Shown here one piece after another: positions 1-12,600 of a DNA stretch of 64,000 bases. The stretch lies in contig JANDJZ010000073.1 of NCBI GenBank assembly GCA_027943245.1, forward strand, positions 62,001-126,000, read 5' to 3'. The DNA is from Acanthamoeba sp. SK_2022b. Lineage: Eukaryota > Discosea > Longamoebia > Acanthamoebidae. How positions within the stretch are numbered: the stretch's first letter is position 1; the number at the start of each line of letters is the position of its first letter. The translations under genes and the position numbers were made by a program. The notes under the pieces were generated by a model, which was not told where the DNA came from, ran no database searches, and was given only the letters and a program-made list of their open reading frames with translations.

Positions 1-707
1 GGACGACAGCAACACTCCCGCTGTGGGTACAGTAGTCAGAGTACTGGCTCCCGATCGTTTGGTGTGCGTGTGCGTGAGGCGTAAGTTGAGGCGCGTAACT
101 GTTGTTTCCTGCAGCGGGGGCAGAAATGCGAAGTTCGCCGCGCTGGGTCCAGTTGGACGACCGCGCCAGCACGACACCAGAGGCAGAGTTGAGGGTGATA
201 TTGGCGAGGCCATTTTGCTCCCAGTTGCCAAGTGGCAAGTCCACCCCTCTTCCTGGATTGCTGACTTGGATGTCCACACGTGCGTTCTGCCTCCATAGCC
301 CATACACTGAAACGCCTAGAGGGTGTACAACATTTATAAGTGAGAGGCCACGACAATCGGGAACAGTGCGCTGCAGAAATTGAATGGGCTCACCGATTGC
401 GCCACCCGGCACTACCACGCTGCAGCTGGAGTTCTGCTCCCAGTAGGAGTTCGCGGCGAGTGACACCGCCCCTTTGATTGCACAAACACGTCATCAGTGC
501 GGCCTACGCGTTTTGTTTAGAGAAAGCAAAGCCAACCTACCTCCGATGGAGGCCAACGAGATGCCGAGGGGCGCCGATGGTCCCTGCTTCCAGGTGGCCC
601 ATTGGCCGATCCTCAGGCCGTAGGTGTTGCCAAGGGCGGTCATCCGCACCTGAAGGCTACCCTCTTGAATGTAAGTATTCTGAGGATAGTTGTCCATGAG
701 CAAGATG

Positions 708-780
<73 letters not shown>

Positions 781-1669
781 GTGAGCGTAGCGATGCAACA
801 GACGTCAAAAAACGAGGTTGTACCGGTGCTGTCATTTACGCTGACAGTGACGCTCAACGGACCCAATTGGTGCCATGTACTGCCCTGAGAAAGCCGGATA
901 CCTACAAGCAGTAAACAAATCGCCATAGGCCAAGCGCTTACTACTCCATAGACGGGGCATCCATCCACGTTCATGGGCGGGACATCCATCCACGATAATA
1001 TTGGAAGGAGCATTACCAACCGAGCCGAAGGTACCAAGCCCCAGCGCATCAATGGTGAGGTTTGCCGTTTGGAGCACTGAAGCACCATTAATCACATTGA
1101 CCACTGCGAGGCGGACAATGGTGCAAGTGAGGGCTGGCCTAGATCATTGAGAAAGAGCTCAAGGAGATGCGAGGAGCCTGGGCTACGAACTGCCGTTAAG
1201 GATGCGGAGAGACCCCTGTAGAGTCAAGTTGCTCATGACGTTCACTGTCTGGAGAGCGCTGCTCGAGTAGCTGAGCGTGGCCCCTCCGGCCGCGCCCCTG
1301 TAGTTCAAGGGAAGGGGTCAGCCAGATCGGGCAAGCAATAGGTCGAGCGGAAGTTTTGGCTTCGTACTCGACTGTAAGCGTCTTGTTGAAGCTGCCACCG
1401 CTTTCGGAGTAGGCACCGGATTGAACAAATACGTAGTCCCCTTCGGCCACCGCTGCGGACAGCACCGCCGCGGCGACTGACGTAAAGTCGCACCCCGTCG
1501 AGCACACAACCCCTGCTCCCTCCAGATGATGAGGAGTAAAATTCAAGAAAAATAAAAAAATTAATATTTAGTGGACCCAATCCAACGTACAGGAGCTGGT
1601 TGAGGCACAGCTGGCCAGGAATCCAACGAGGAACAAGACAAACAGCAGGACAGTGCGAAGTAGATCCAT
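1..1669 (-). CDS. Secreted right-handed beta-helix-like repeat protein (3' part missing)
   Basis: The gene reads leftward off the window edge, so its C-terminus is absent. The start at 1669 is chosen because it gives a clean signal peptide (MDLLRTVLLFVLFLVGFLAS); starts further upstream put a polar leader in front of it. The first intron starts at about 1595. The following exons (about 1510-1330, 1310-1200, 1130-1010, 835-660, then 540-1) encode short beta-rich repeats with motifs such as NWEQNG, NWTQRGELRI, LTIDALG and NLTLQGSLRIL, with many N-glycosylation sequons. This pattern fits pectin-lyase-like or polymorphic-outer-membrane-type beta-helix proteins, which are usually extracellular or cell-surface. 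No catalytic residues were recognised. Secretion is well supported; the fold is inference; function is unknown. Confidence 0.55.
711..778. repeat. (GT)n microsatellite in an intron
   Basis: Thirty-four uninterrupted GT units lie in an intron of the beta-helix gene. On the coding strand the tract is (CA)n. Confidence 0.95.
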
Positions 1670-1924
1670 TTCACACGTAGATAACAAACAACAAGGAGCG
1701 TCATGATCGTCTCCCGTCAAACAGTTATCTGATGGCGTTGTGGAGTTGCTGCGAACCAATAGTGTTGCGGCGGATAAATGAGTTAGTTATCATTGGTCCA
1801 TGGCCTGAGACCCGCCAACCAACCGTGGCTTAATGAAAGCGTTGCCTTGAACAGGGTGTGACCAGGAACAATAAAACAGCAAAGAAGCCGTGATCACGCA
1901 CAAGCAGAAGGGAAGGCACCTGTG

Positions 1925-3069
1925 TCATAGCTCAGTGTCATTCATCTGCACGGCGTAGTTGTCCCTCTGTGCCTCCTCCGCGGTGCGCTTGGTCTGACAG
2001 TGCAGGATGCGCTCCTCTTCTTCGCCGTCCACGGCAAACGTGCGTGGGTGGAGGATGCCCCGGGTGGCGCTCAAGTAGTCCCGCACCGAAGTCTTGCCAT
2101 CGCCCAAGTACGATTCGTCCAGGAAGTTGTCCACAAACTCCTCGCCCAATGACCGCGCCCAATGACCGCGCAGCACGAAGGCAGAGGGACAGGTAAAACC
2201 TTGCAACATAATACAAACATGCACCACATGAATAAAAGGTTATGGCCTTTCAATGGATGCGATGGGGCGAGCGTCTACCGGGCCGGCAGGATGTCGTTCC
2301 GCCACAGCTTGCCCGTGTAGAGCATTCCGACACGGCGGCGGTACTCGTCCTGGCTGCCTCCGCACTTCTCGGCGATGTACTCCTCGTCCGAATACTCTGT
2401 GCACAGCAGCGCACGGCCCTGCACAAGACGAACAAAACCACCTCAGCTCATGGTGATAGCTGAGGCGTCCAGAGAAGTGGCGTTAACCACCGTCTTTGTT
2501 GATTGCGGTGTTGGCCCCCTCAAGTACTCCTCATACTCCACCTCGGCAATCCTACAACCAGGAGAATCAGACAGGCACCATGTCATATGATATGATCGGA
2601 GTTAGATGGGGCCGCCAGCGTCTCACCTGAGGCGATGCTCTCGCTCGAAGAAGCCCGGGAGCTCATTCGAATCGACGTCGAAGAGAGCCACCAGCAGGTG
2701 CGATCCTTCACGGCGCGCAGCAGCGCATGTTGCTACACCACAAACACGTCAAGCAGAGGTGAGGCACCGTGATCACGGCAACTGTGGGTGAACACGCCAA
2801 AGCACCGTATTCGTTGCGATCGGGGTTTGAGTAGCCGTGGAGGATGCACGAGACCGACACCAGACGGAAGACTCTCGCGAAGCCCTCCAGTTTGCCCAGC
2901 CTCCAGTTGCGCAGGCTCGGAAACGTACGCCTGCGCCACCAGGAGCGCCATGAGTGTTCAGGGCAAATAAAAAAGAAGATACTCCTAGATGGAAAATGGC
3001 ATACTGCGCCGAAGCCCGGCTCATGAGGGACCCAAAGCCGCAAATGGTGACCACCCTCGACTGTTCCAT
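1925..3069 (-). CDS. Gamma-glutamylcyclotransferase-like protein, frame broken by a 13-bp tandem duplication
   Basis: The gene opens with the family's N-terminal strand and glycine loop (VTICGFGSLMSRASAQ), the YGSL-like nucleotide of GGCT/ChaC-type enzymes, which release 5-oxoproline from gamma-glutamyl peptides. Spliced exons then read RTFPSLRNWRLGKLEGFARVF, a GY-S-NP-DR-NEYG segment, LLVALFDVDSNELPGFFERE, RIAEVEYEEYLRG, and ALLCTEYSDEEYIAEKCGG. Introns sit near 3005-2932, 2790-2736, 2625-2557, 2497-2420 and 2279-2196. The last exon starts in the frame FYLSLCLRAARSLG, but a perfect 13-bp direct duplication (2145-2170) shifts it. Downstream, the sensible family ending (FLDESYLGDGKTSVRDYL...) is in the other frame and stops at 1925. 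Read literally, the protein would end near 1938 with an arginine/glycine-rich tail. The duplication may be an allele, a real lesion or an assembly error. The family call is by motif recognition. Confidence 0.7.
2145..2170. repeat. Perfect 13-bp tandem duplication inside a coding exon
   Basis: Two adjacent copies of cccaatgaccgcg, at 2145-2157 and 2158-2170. Thirteen is not a multiple of three, so the extra copy changes the reading frame of the GGCT-like gene. With one copy the frame runs from AARSLG directly into EEFVDNFLD. Confidence 0.9.
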
Positions 3070-3157
3070 GCTCCTTGTGTTTTTCTCTTTTTATTTCTTT
3101 GTATTTTTTTACTCTGAGTCGCACGTGCGTGTCGTTGCCAATACCATCCGACAGAGG

Positions 3158-4179
3158 TCAGTACTCGCTGTTCCAGTCGCGATGCTGCATGTGATGGTGC
3201 GACGTTGGCGTTCGCACGGGCGGGAGTTGCAGTCGAGGCAGCGGAAGGCCTGCGGAAGAGGAGCTCGCGGCGGGCGAGGTCGGCGAGGATGCAAAGGAGG
3301 CGAACGGCAGGGGGGAGGACGAGGGCGGCATCGTCTGCGAGAACGGCGGGTGGAGGGTCATGGACGTGGCCGGGTGCGGGTGAAGTGGCGGGAGGGGCGT
3401 GGGAGGCGGAATGGTCGAGTAGTGCATGAACGGCATCGGAGCCAGCGTTCCCGTGCCTCCGTGCGAGAATTGCTGTAGTGCGCACCAAGGTTAGTAACAC
3501 AACTCACGCAACACACACACACACACACGCATGCGAACCTGGAGGTGCATGGGCCGGAAGGCGCCGAGCGATGGAGAGGAGAAGGGCGAGGTGGCGGCGG
3601 TGGCGGCGGTGGCGGCGGACTGGCGCGGCGAGCCCGTGGACGGCGGCAGCGGGTGGAGCGTAAGCGAGGGAAACAGCGGCTGAGACAGCGACGGCGAGTT
3701 GGACGGGCGCGGGACGGGCGCGGGGCCGTAGGACGGCATGGTCGACGATGATGTCGACAAATACGGCGAATACGGCGACGAGGTGGAACCCGAAGCCGAA
3801 GCTGAAGCCAAGGCGGAGGGAGCGGGCAATTGGCTTGCAGACGATGACGATAACGATGACGACGATGACAATGGCTGAAGCTGGTGGGAGTTCTGGTGTT
3901 GTGGGGGAGAGGAAGGAGGCGAAGAGGAGGAGTAGGGGGAGGACGGAGGCGACGAGGAAATGAGGTGGTTCGCGGGCGAGGGCGGCGACGACAGCGAGTC
4001 GTCAGCGGGCTGCTGCGTCGGCGACTTGAAGTTCTGCGAGGGCGTCGAGGGCGACGACGCCTGTGACTTCTTCGACTTGGACTTGGGGAACGGCTGCACC
4101 TCTGTACACGTTTGTTCCCCATCAACAGACACGCGTGTCCAAACATGTTACGTGTAAGCGCGTTGAGTGAGTGCTGCCT

Positions 4180-4242
<63 letters not shown>

Positions 4243-7200
4243 CGAAATCGTTCTCCTTGCGCAAGCGGTGCAGATAGATCCACAGCTTTTGGTCGGGATC
4301 GAAACGCACGCACGGGTCGTTTTGACTGTGAAGCCGATCGAGGGCCCCGCTTACGACCGTGTTAAGCTTACCGTTCGGTATCTCCTCCACCACCCACCTT
4401 GTCCCCCCCGCCAAGCACAAATGTCAGCTCCTGCTCATGCCTGCGTCACACTAGCGCGTGTGCGCGCGAAGATGTGAAGAGGCAAGAGGTTGCGTACTGC
4501 GAGTCCTTGAGCAAAATGGCAACGTCGGGCCGGGTACCCACACCGCCGGGCAGGCGGGCGGCAGCGTCCCGCACCAGCCCCAGCAGATTGACGTGTGCCG
4601 GCCGCTTCGTTTTCAGCAGGAAGTGCTCGCGCGGCTTGTTGCTCGGACCGCCTGGTAGAAACACGCCGTGAGCGTTCCCAATCAATTTACGTTGAAATCA
4701 AGAATAATGAAAATAAGAATTAATATAAATTGTGAAAAAAAAATGGAAATAAAATAGGCGCAGCGCTGAGCGCGCTGTGGGAAGGAGGTACGGGTCGCGC
4801 TGCCCGTGTGCTTGACCGGCCCCACCACAGCCTTCATTCCGTTGGTCACGTAGGTGAACGCCCTCTCCGGGTTGCCGTACCGATCGGTCTCCTATACGCG
4901 CAACACAGCACGAGCCCATTTTCTTTTAGTTTTACGTTGCCGCGCGGCTCAGCACTGCGCTGAGTTGCGTGTGCTCTCGAGAGCTCTGACGGACCTGGAG
5001 GCGATGAGCCGCCATAGCTTCGGGAGACGAGTTCTCGATCGTGTTGGTGCACTTGTGTTGCTTGACCGTGGCCAGCGTGAGGTTCCTGGCGACGACGACG
5101 TTTAGGGTTTGTGCGTGTGGAGGGGGGAAAGTCTCCACGATCATGCGTCAAAGAGGTGAGCAGAATCAACTTACCCGGTCTTTGGGTCGAGCATATTGCG
5201 CGCAGCGGCGAAATAGAACAACTGCTCGATCGATTGCAGCCGGTACACCTTGTTGTCTGGGTACACGCCAAACGTCAGTAACGCACGTGTGTGCGTGTGC
5301 GTGCGTGTGCTTGAGTGTGTGTGCGCGCGCTGAGAGAGGGACAATGAGCAACCTTTGGGCAGCCATCGCCACGTCTTCTTGGCGCGCTCGTACTTGACGA
5401 CGGGCAGAGAGTCCTTGGAGGAGGGGGACGACCCGCCAGACGCGGAGCCGAGGGGCGAGGAGGCCGAGGCCGAAGAGGCCGTCGCGCCGAGTGAGAACGG
5501 CGCGGTGGGCGGCGGCGGCGCGGCCAGGAACTCGAGGGCCAGCTTCACGAACTGCTTGAGCGGATACTGCGGCAGGCGGTCGTCCTCGACGTTACCCGAC
5601 GCCTTGAGCTTCTCCACCAGGTCGTCCAGAGTGGCGCTGTTGTCGAGTGCGCGGAAGGCGTCCCTCAACTTGCCAAAGAACACGAATATGATGGGATACG
5701 CCGACGCGGAGGCCTCCTGCAACCGCGCGAAGGGTTGGGCACATCACATTCGCATATTAGGGACCGCTTCCACCGGGCCACGCCGCTGCAGTGTTGTGTG
5801 CGCGCGCGTGAGTGCGTGGACGTACAGCCGCGTCTTCCCTCTCCTTGCTCTTCGCTTTCTTTGCTTCCTTGCTCATACCTGCATATTTGGCAATACAGTG
5901 TGAGCACAAAAATGCTACGAGTCCAATTTTATAATTTAAACAAATAATAAAATAAAACGCACCGGAGGCGTCGAGCTTGGATCGCTTGCCGTCGACTCGG
6001 CTACGCACTGTGTAGTCGTCCTCGTCCTCATCGTCCTCGTCCTCCACCACGTCCTCTTCCACTTCCAGCTCGACCTCGCGCTCTCTGCTCTTGGCGCCGC
6101 TCTTCTTCGCGGCCCTCTTGGCCGACTTCCGGTCGCCCACCGCCTCGTTCTCGTTCTTGTTGCCGCCTCCGTTTTGGCTCTGGCTGCGCTTCCGCTTCCG
6201 CTTCGTCGACGCCGGCGAACTCTCCCACCCGTTTTCGTGGCGGCTCATCGCGTAGATGCGCCGCGGGGGGTTCTGGTACACCCGCGCCTCTGCCGATCCT
6301 GCTGGGATCTGCTCCCCCAAGCCATGACACACACGCACACACCAAAGCTTAGCCGTGGTGCATGATTCTTTGTGCTGTGCGGCGTGTGGTGTGTGTGGTT
6401 CGGTGTTTGTAGTACCAGCCCGGCGGCGTCCTTCCAGGCCAAGACGTGCTGCAGTTGTCTGCCCCGGTAGGACATGAGGTCCAGCTCGTACTTCCTTCGC
6501 TGCAGCTTCTCTACCTTGGCCTTGTAGCGAACGACCTCGGAGTGGTAGAAGCCATCTGGAGACAGAGAGAGAGAGAGAGAACCAACGATCACCGTCCGGC
6601 CAAGTGAACATTAGTTTGTTGAGGAGCAGTAGGGTGGCGTCATGCGTCGTTGCAGGCGAGAGACGCACTCTTGAAATCACGGAAGAAGGTCGTGAGAGGC
6701 CTGCCAAAATTGAAGTTCTCGTCCTTGAGGAGCCGCCCTACTGTCCTCTCCTGCTCTCTGGCGCTTTGGTTCGCCGGCAGGAAGGCCTGACGTCACACAC
6801 GCACGCACACATAACACACACAGAGAGAAACACACGGGTGAGCAAACAGTTTACCCCGAGAGCCCAGGGTGCACGCGTTACCCGCAGCTGATCGCGCTCC
6901 TCTTCGGTCAGCAGTTCGTTCCACGTGTTGATGTTGAGAACCTGGGACAGGTCGGTCAGGCCTGCGAGGGAGCTCGGCACCATGAACTCCACGGGCCTCT
7001 CGCCCTGCGCAGCATCGGGAATGGCGCACGGCTCCCACGCGCGCGGAGGCCCCTTCGGTGGCTGCACCTCGGGCTCGGGCTCGGGCTCGGGTTCGGGCCC
7101 TGGCCTAACCTGCTCTTCTTCGACGGCCTGGTCGCTGGTCACCTTCTGTACATCGGCCGCCTCTTCCTTGGCCTCTGACGCTAGGTCTACCTCCATCTTC

Positions 7201-7556
7201 TCTGATACGGCTTGCTCCTCCTTGCGCTGTGCTGCGTTAGCTTCGCTGGGCTGCGTAGAGGTTGTCGTCTCACTTGGTACGTGCGCTGGCGTGGCCTCTG
7301 TAGCTATGGCCGCCGTGGCGGTAGACGTGGTCGCAGCCTCCTCCGGCAGGGCCTGCTGAGGGTTGGGCAACTGCCCATCTTCCCTTCTTCGATCATCTTG
7401 GCCATCTTCGCTGGAATTGTGCTGCGTGCGCTCTGGCACATCTTCCGCTGGCAAGTTGCTCGACTCAATCTCAGCTCGTACGGGCGCTTGGTCAGCCTCT
7501 TTGGGCTCTATTGCTAAAGCCTCAATTGGTTGTTGCTCACTGAATGTGTCTTCCAT
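3158..7556 (-). CDS. NFRKB-like INO80-complex subunit (DEUBAD and winged-helix domains)
   Basis: The start at 7556 (MEDTFSEQQ) opens a disordered, acidic, Glu/Pro-rich N-terminus. A DEUBAD-type module follows: LSQVLNINTWNELLTEEER, AFLPANQSARERTVGRLL, ENFNFGRPLTTFFRDF, FYHSEVVRYKAKVEKLQRR. Then come a basic/acidic nuclear-type stretch (KRKRKRSQSQ; long Asp/Glu runs near 6000-6080) and a segment around 5710-5390. The C-terminal part carries the family's winged-helix signature, with RLPGGVGTRPDVAILLKDSQ, then LNTVVSGALDRLH, then DPCVRFDPDQKLWIYLHR, closely like animal NFRKB. The last two exons are Ser/Pro/Ala-rich and probably disordered. In animals NFRKB belongs to the INO80 remodeller and its DEUBAD domain restrains the deubiquitinase UCH37; a nuclear chromatin role is inferred here by homology. 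About a dozen introns. Confidence 0.85.
4181..4240. repeat. (GT)n microsatellite in an NFRKB-like intron
   Basis: Thirty GT units. On the coding (minus) strand the tract is (CA)n and begins within a few bases of the splice donor after ...RLRKENDF. Confidence 0.95.
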
Positions 7557-8055
7557 CTCCCTTGCCCCGTTAATGCGATCTCGAGACGAGACGAGGGCGA
7601 CAATCAATTTCCTCTTCTCTCCTCCTGGGGATCGAGTCGTTCCTTCGTCGCGCTGGACCCCTTTGGATCGATCGTAGCTTGGGCTGTACTTCGTCTCCTC
7701 TTGGCCGTGTCCGTATCGAAGCTTTGGGACCTGCGGAAAAAGAAGACGCCGCACCCCAACCACAACAACAGGAAGCGTCCGACGTCGACCCCGCCCGTTC
7801 CCCTAGAGAAGACGAAAAGGACAGGAAAAATGGAGGCACCATCACCCACCTATTCGACATTCCCCAAAACGACAAGGGAGGTCTCTCTCTGGTTTCTACA
7901 CGCTGACCCCACATCCCAGACTCAACAAGAGGGCAACCTTACACGCCTTGTCTTGTGCTTTCAGCTGGATGAAAAAAAAATGAAATTAAAAAAAATGATA
8001 AAATAAAAAATCAATAAGGCGCCAGTTTGTTGTTTAGAACGCGTCAGCAGCAAGG
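7557..8055. other. Divergent intergenic region between the NFRKB-like gene and ECHS1
   Basis: About 500 bp separates two genes transcribed away from each other, so it should hold both promoters. An open frame continues upstream of the chosen NFRKB start as far as 7763 but looks unlike conserved protein. A short A-rich stretch (7970-8020) lies close to the ECHS1 start. No specific promoter motif was recognised. Confidence 0.5.
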
Positions 8056-9003
8056 ATGAGGCGTAGCACCAGGATCGTGACGGCTTCCATGAGTGGCAGT
8101 GCCATGCCTGTGCGCAGGCACATCGTGGGCGCTTCTATGCGCTTGTACACCACCGAATCGGCAGCGCCGCAGTACACCAACATCTTGGTGGAGAAGAAGG
8201 AGGGGGGCGTGGGCTTGATCACGCTCAACCGTCCTAAGGCACTCAATGCCCTGTGCGACGAGCTCATCCAGGAGCTCAACGATGCCACTCGCCGCTTCGA
8301 ACTCGACTCTGAGGTACGCCGTCATCTCGCAGATTTTGTGTGCAAATCCGTCTTTTTCTAGAGTTTATTTAAATCATAATTTTACGATATAAGGACATTT
8401 TTAATCACATCCGGGCCATTGTTAATCGGGGCACTCGTTATTTAATTCTTGTGCACGCAGGTGGGCGCCATTGTGCTGACCGGCAGCAAGAAGGCGTTCG
8501 CTGCCGGTGCCGACATCAAGGAGATGTCCACCAAGACCTACATGGACACCTACAAGGTTCGGCGTCTTTCTCCCATCTTTGTCTCTTGCCCAAGCAACAG
8601 TTGCAAACAAAAAACAACAGAACAACATGTTTAGCTCGTGGGACAACCTCACCAAGATCCGCAAGCCCATCATCGCCGCCGTCAACGGCTTCGCGCTCGG
8701 TGGCGGCTGCGAGCTGGCCATGATGTGCGACATCATACTTGCCGGTACCCCCACCACTAGAGTCGGTTTGGCTTGGCTGAGCCCGCCTTGACGACGTGTG
8801 TGCGCGCGCTTGCCGTGCCCGCAGGTGACAAGGCCCGCTTCGGTCAGCCCGAGATCAAGCTGGGCACCATCCCCGGCGTGGGCGGCACCCAGCGTCTCAC
8901 GCGTGCCGTCGGCAAGTCGAAGGCCATGGAGCTCATCCTCACCGGCGACTTCATGAGCGCCGAGGAGGCCAAGCAGTCTGGTAACCCCTCTTTCCGTTTA
9001 CTT

Positions 9004-9075
<72 letters not shown>

Positions 9076-9105
9076 ACCATCGGCCATCTCTCTCTCTCTG
9101 TACTT

Positions 9106-9150
<45 letters not shown>

Positions 9151-9509
9151 TTTTGCTAATGGCGCCGTGTGTGGTGGCAGGTCTGGTGAGCCGCGTGGTA
9201 CCCGAGGACGAGCTCCTGACCGTGGCCCTGGACATGGCCAAGAAGGTGGCGTCCTACTCGCAGCCCATTGTCTCCATGGCCAAGGAGTGCGTCAACCAGG
9301 CTTACGAGTCCACCCTGCATGAGGGTACATATCATCACCGTCATCTCCACCGACAGCGTCGGCCATCATGCTGACGGCTCTGCATGCGTGTCCAAACAGG
9401 TGTGCACTTCGAGCGTCGTGTGTTCCACAGCACGTTCGCCACCAACGACCAGAAGGAGGGCATGAAGGCCTTCATCGAGAAGGGCCAGCCGAACTGGACC
9501 CACTCGTAA
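8056..9509 (+). CDS. ECHS1: Mitochondrial short-chain enoyl-CoA hydratase (crotonase)
   Basis: Catalyses hydration of 2-trans-enoyl-CoA in mitochondrial beta-oxidation. Six exons were read in full frame: 8056-8313, 8461-8556, 8621-8744, 8825-8980, 9181-9324 and 9400-9509. The N-terminus ([14 protein letters not shown]..., basic, Ser/Thr/Ala-rich) looks like a mitochondrial presequence. The crotonase core is intact: [14 protein letters not shown], the oxyanion-hole segment [25 protein letters not shown] (first catalytic Glu) and [20 protein letters not shown] (second catalytic Glu). The C-terminal helices read [20 protein letters not shown] and match animal ECHS1 closely. Length after splicing is about 295 residues, normal for the family. 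The fourth intron holds two GT tracts. The gene converges on the kinase gene, with about 150 bp between the stops. Confidence 0.97.
9007..9149. repeat. Two (GT)n tracts in ECHS1 intron 4
   Basis: GT runs at 9007-9074 and 9109-9149, separated by a short CT-rich spacer. They fill most of the 200-bp intron between exons 4 and 5. Confidence 0.95.
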
Positions 9510-9660
9510 CTCCCTCTTTCAGGCGCAGCAACAAGTGGGCCTCGTTCAGTGCCGCTCACAAGAACAAATGAAATGTTTGTCCGAGATGAATTGTGCTGTT
9601 TTGCTAGCAACGTGGCTTCTGCCACAAACCCAAACGTTTGTTTTGTCAAGCTCTCTGAAC

Positions 9661-12600
9661 TTACAGGAGGAAAGGATGCTGTAGCGCAGCGTCAAACGTC
9701 AGCCGATCTTGAGGCTCAGGCGCGAGCAGGCCACGCGCCAAGTCAAGTCCCTCATCTGAGCACCAGGGCGATGGCTCCCACTTTTGCTGGCCTGGGACCC
9801 CATAAAACCGTAGGCCGAGCTTCTTGCGCTCATCCGCCCTGAATCGGACAGAGTGAGACAACTCGTTGGGCGAGGGAGCTCGAAGGGAGGACGCGCATAC
9901 GTGAGTTGTGGGATGCGGGAGGTCATATGAGCCCGCAGTTGGCCCGCAGGTGCGTGACACAACATATTGGCGAGGTAGCGCCCTGCTGCGTCTGACTGAG
10001 GGCAGGTCCACAACATCTGCGTAGAATAGAATAGCAACACACGCACAGGCGATTAAAGCAGCCGCTATGCGCCCCACAAGAGAAAGGTGGCCTGTTGTGG
10101 AGGTCAGTACCACTTGGAGGAGCATGATGCCAACGCCCCAGGCGTCGATCGAGTGGCTCGTGGGAAATTGCTCATAACGGCAGTGAGGGGTGATCTCCGG
10201 AGGAGTGAAGCCCGGCGTGCAATGGTCCTCAGCGTGCCAGTGCTCTCGATCAGTAAACATGGCGTGATCAAAGTCGATCAACACCACACGCTGTTGTGAA
10301 GAACAGAGTCATATCTCATCGCCACACAGCAATCTGTGCAGCATTCATCGTCATTGTACCATGTTGTCTGTCGTGTCTGTGACCAGCACATTGTCCAGCT
10401 AGGCGTGGAGAGAAGACATAAGTCTGGTCGCCACTTCGCAAAATTGCGTTCAAAAGGAGATAAGGATACCTTGAGGTCGTGGTGTAGGACTTCTTGTTGT
10501 TGGCACCTGCGGAGAGCCTATGGACAGGAATCGCACAACTATTGAGCTAAACAGGACAGAACATTCACATAGGCTACTCAGGAGAGTACCTCGATGAGCT
10601 GACGAAAGTAGTTTTGTATTAACGTTGGAGAATTGACCGAGAGGATCGGGAAGGTGGATCCCTCGATGTACTCCAACACCAGCACTCTCTGCTTCGAGTG
10701 CACGTCGCTGGCGTCATCGAGAAGCTGCACCACCCCTGGGCAGCCCTTGAGTCGCGTAAGGGCCTCGCATTCGATGTCCAAGCGATAGAAATGGGCGCTG
10801 TCCCAGTATTTGAGCACCACCCGCTCGCCTGTGGCGGTATTCCGTCCCATACGGATGAGGGTTCCTGCGCCCTGTACATTCCATTGGTGAGCTAAAAGGA
10901 GCTACCCGTTCTAGGCCAAGCAGAGGCGTACCTCGCTCAAAATGTTGGGCAAAACCAGATACGTATTCTCGCCGCTGCGGCTCTTCAGGCACGAGAGCCC
11001 CACAGTTTCCACGTTGGCCGTGACCGGGCCGGGTGCCTCGTCTCGCCTGACCTCTGTGGCAGATCTGTAGTCGTTGGACACCTTTGGGTGCCTGCGGTTG
11101 TCGCATCGGCCGTAGATCTCTCCACCGCGCCCTGCTACTCGCCGGCCGCCTGTTCCTCCAGACCCACTTCGTCCTGCTGCTCCTCGGTTGCGTGCCGCTG
11201 ATGCGCCGGCGGCTACGCTCCCTGCCGGCGATAGTTCTCGGCCACCGCGCCCTGCTGGAGATGATCCGCGGCCGCTGCGTCTCGCTGGAGATCTTCCCTC
11301 GCCAGGCGATGGCTCTTGTGCTTGCTTGCTGAGCGAGGCCGACCGAGAGTAGAGATTGGCCCGCTCCAAGAATTGGCTGGTGCTCTGACGAGCCAATTCG
11401 GCGGTGTGGATGCCGTGTAGCCGGAGGTACCACAGGGCACGGAAGATTAAGAGCAGCTGGTCCGCTGTCCAAAGAAACGCATACTCATCGCCATCAGTTG
11501 GCAGATAAGCACACAACAATTCCACAAACTGGGAGGAACGAACGCTTATCAGCCGAGTATTGCAGCAGCAAGTGAGGCACGTAGCACCGGCTTGCGCCCT
11601 CGACGGTGAGTTCCATGCAGTACAGAAGGAACCTACTCCCTGCCCAGTAGATACCAAAAGAGAGAGGATGCTCGATGCCCAGGTCGGCCTGCTTCTTGCA
11701 GATCAGGTGCATCTCGTAGCAAAGCATGTTGCTGCAAAGGGCGAAGAGATAGCTTGTCACCAAAGAGAAAAGCGAGAGAGGTCTGTGGCACGCACATGCC
11801 TCGAACATCCGTAGAATCTCGCTTGTGCTCAATAGCCACAAGCCCCAGGTAAACTCTTTCGGTGAGGTGGAGGTTGCTCACACTGCGAGTGCAGCCCTGA
11901 ATGACTTCCGCTGTGTAGCCGACAATGCCATCAGGCTGGCATCGCTTACTGCGAGTGGCCAGTTGCTGGCGTGTCCGCTTGGAGGTCTTTGCGGGGAACT
12001 CGTCATCCGTAAGTGTACCACGCCTGGTTAGTAGGCAAAGCATGGGTCAGCGCAAGAACCTTGCCCATCATACATGCGAATGGGAAGATACGTACCAAGC
12101 TCGGGCGAGCTGATCTGAACATCCGCGCATGAAGCTCGAGTAAAGCCAGATGTAGAGCTCCATTTCATAGGTGCCCTCCCCGCTTGCAGGGTGGGACTCG
12201 AGCAGACTTGGGTGGCGTTCCGTCAGGAGCGGCAGCATGTCCTCCACGCAAGAGAGGAAGCTGCTGCTAGTGGTATGGAAGTGCAGCTCCCGAGGGAACT
12301 CACCAGCAATGCTGTAGTCGCAGTCCCCATAGGTAACCTTGAAATGGTCCTACACGCCACCAACTGAACAGGCTTAGCAAGAGATAAGCTCGCAGTCAAG
12401 AGGGCCATACCATCGAGGGCACCTTCGTGAAGCATTCAAGAGATTTCTTGTGTTGGGCTGCGAATCGAAAGTGGCGATACTTGAACACGCTGTGTACCCA
12501 CCACATAAGCTGCGGGTCGTGCATCTCACACACTGGAATTTCAATCGCTCCTGGCACCGCAATCTTTGGGAGCTTAATCCCCATAGAGCCAAGCTCTTCG

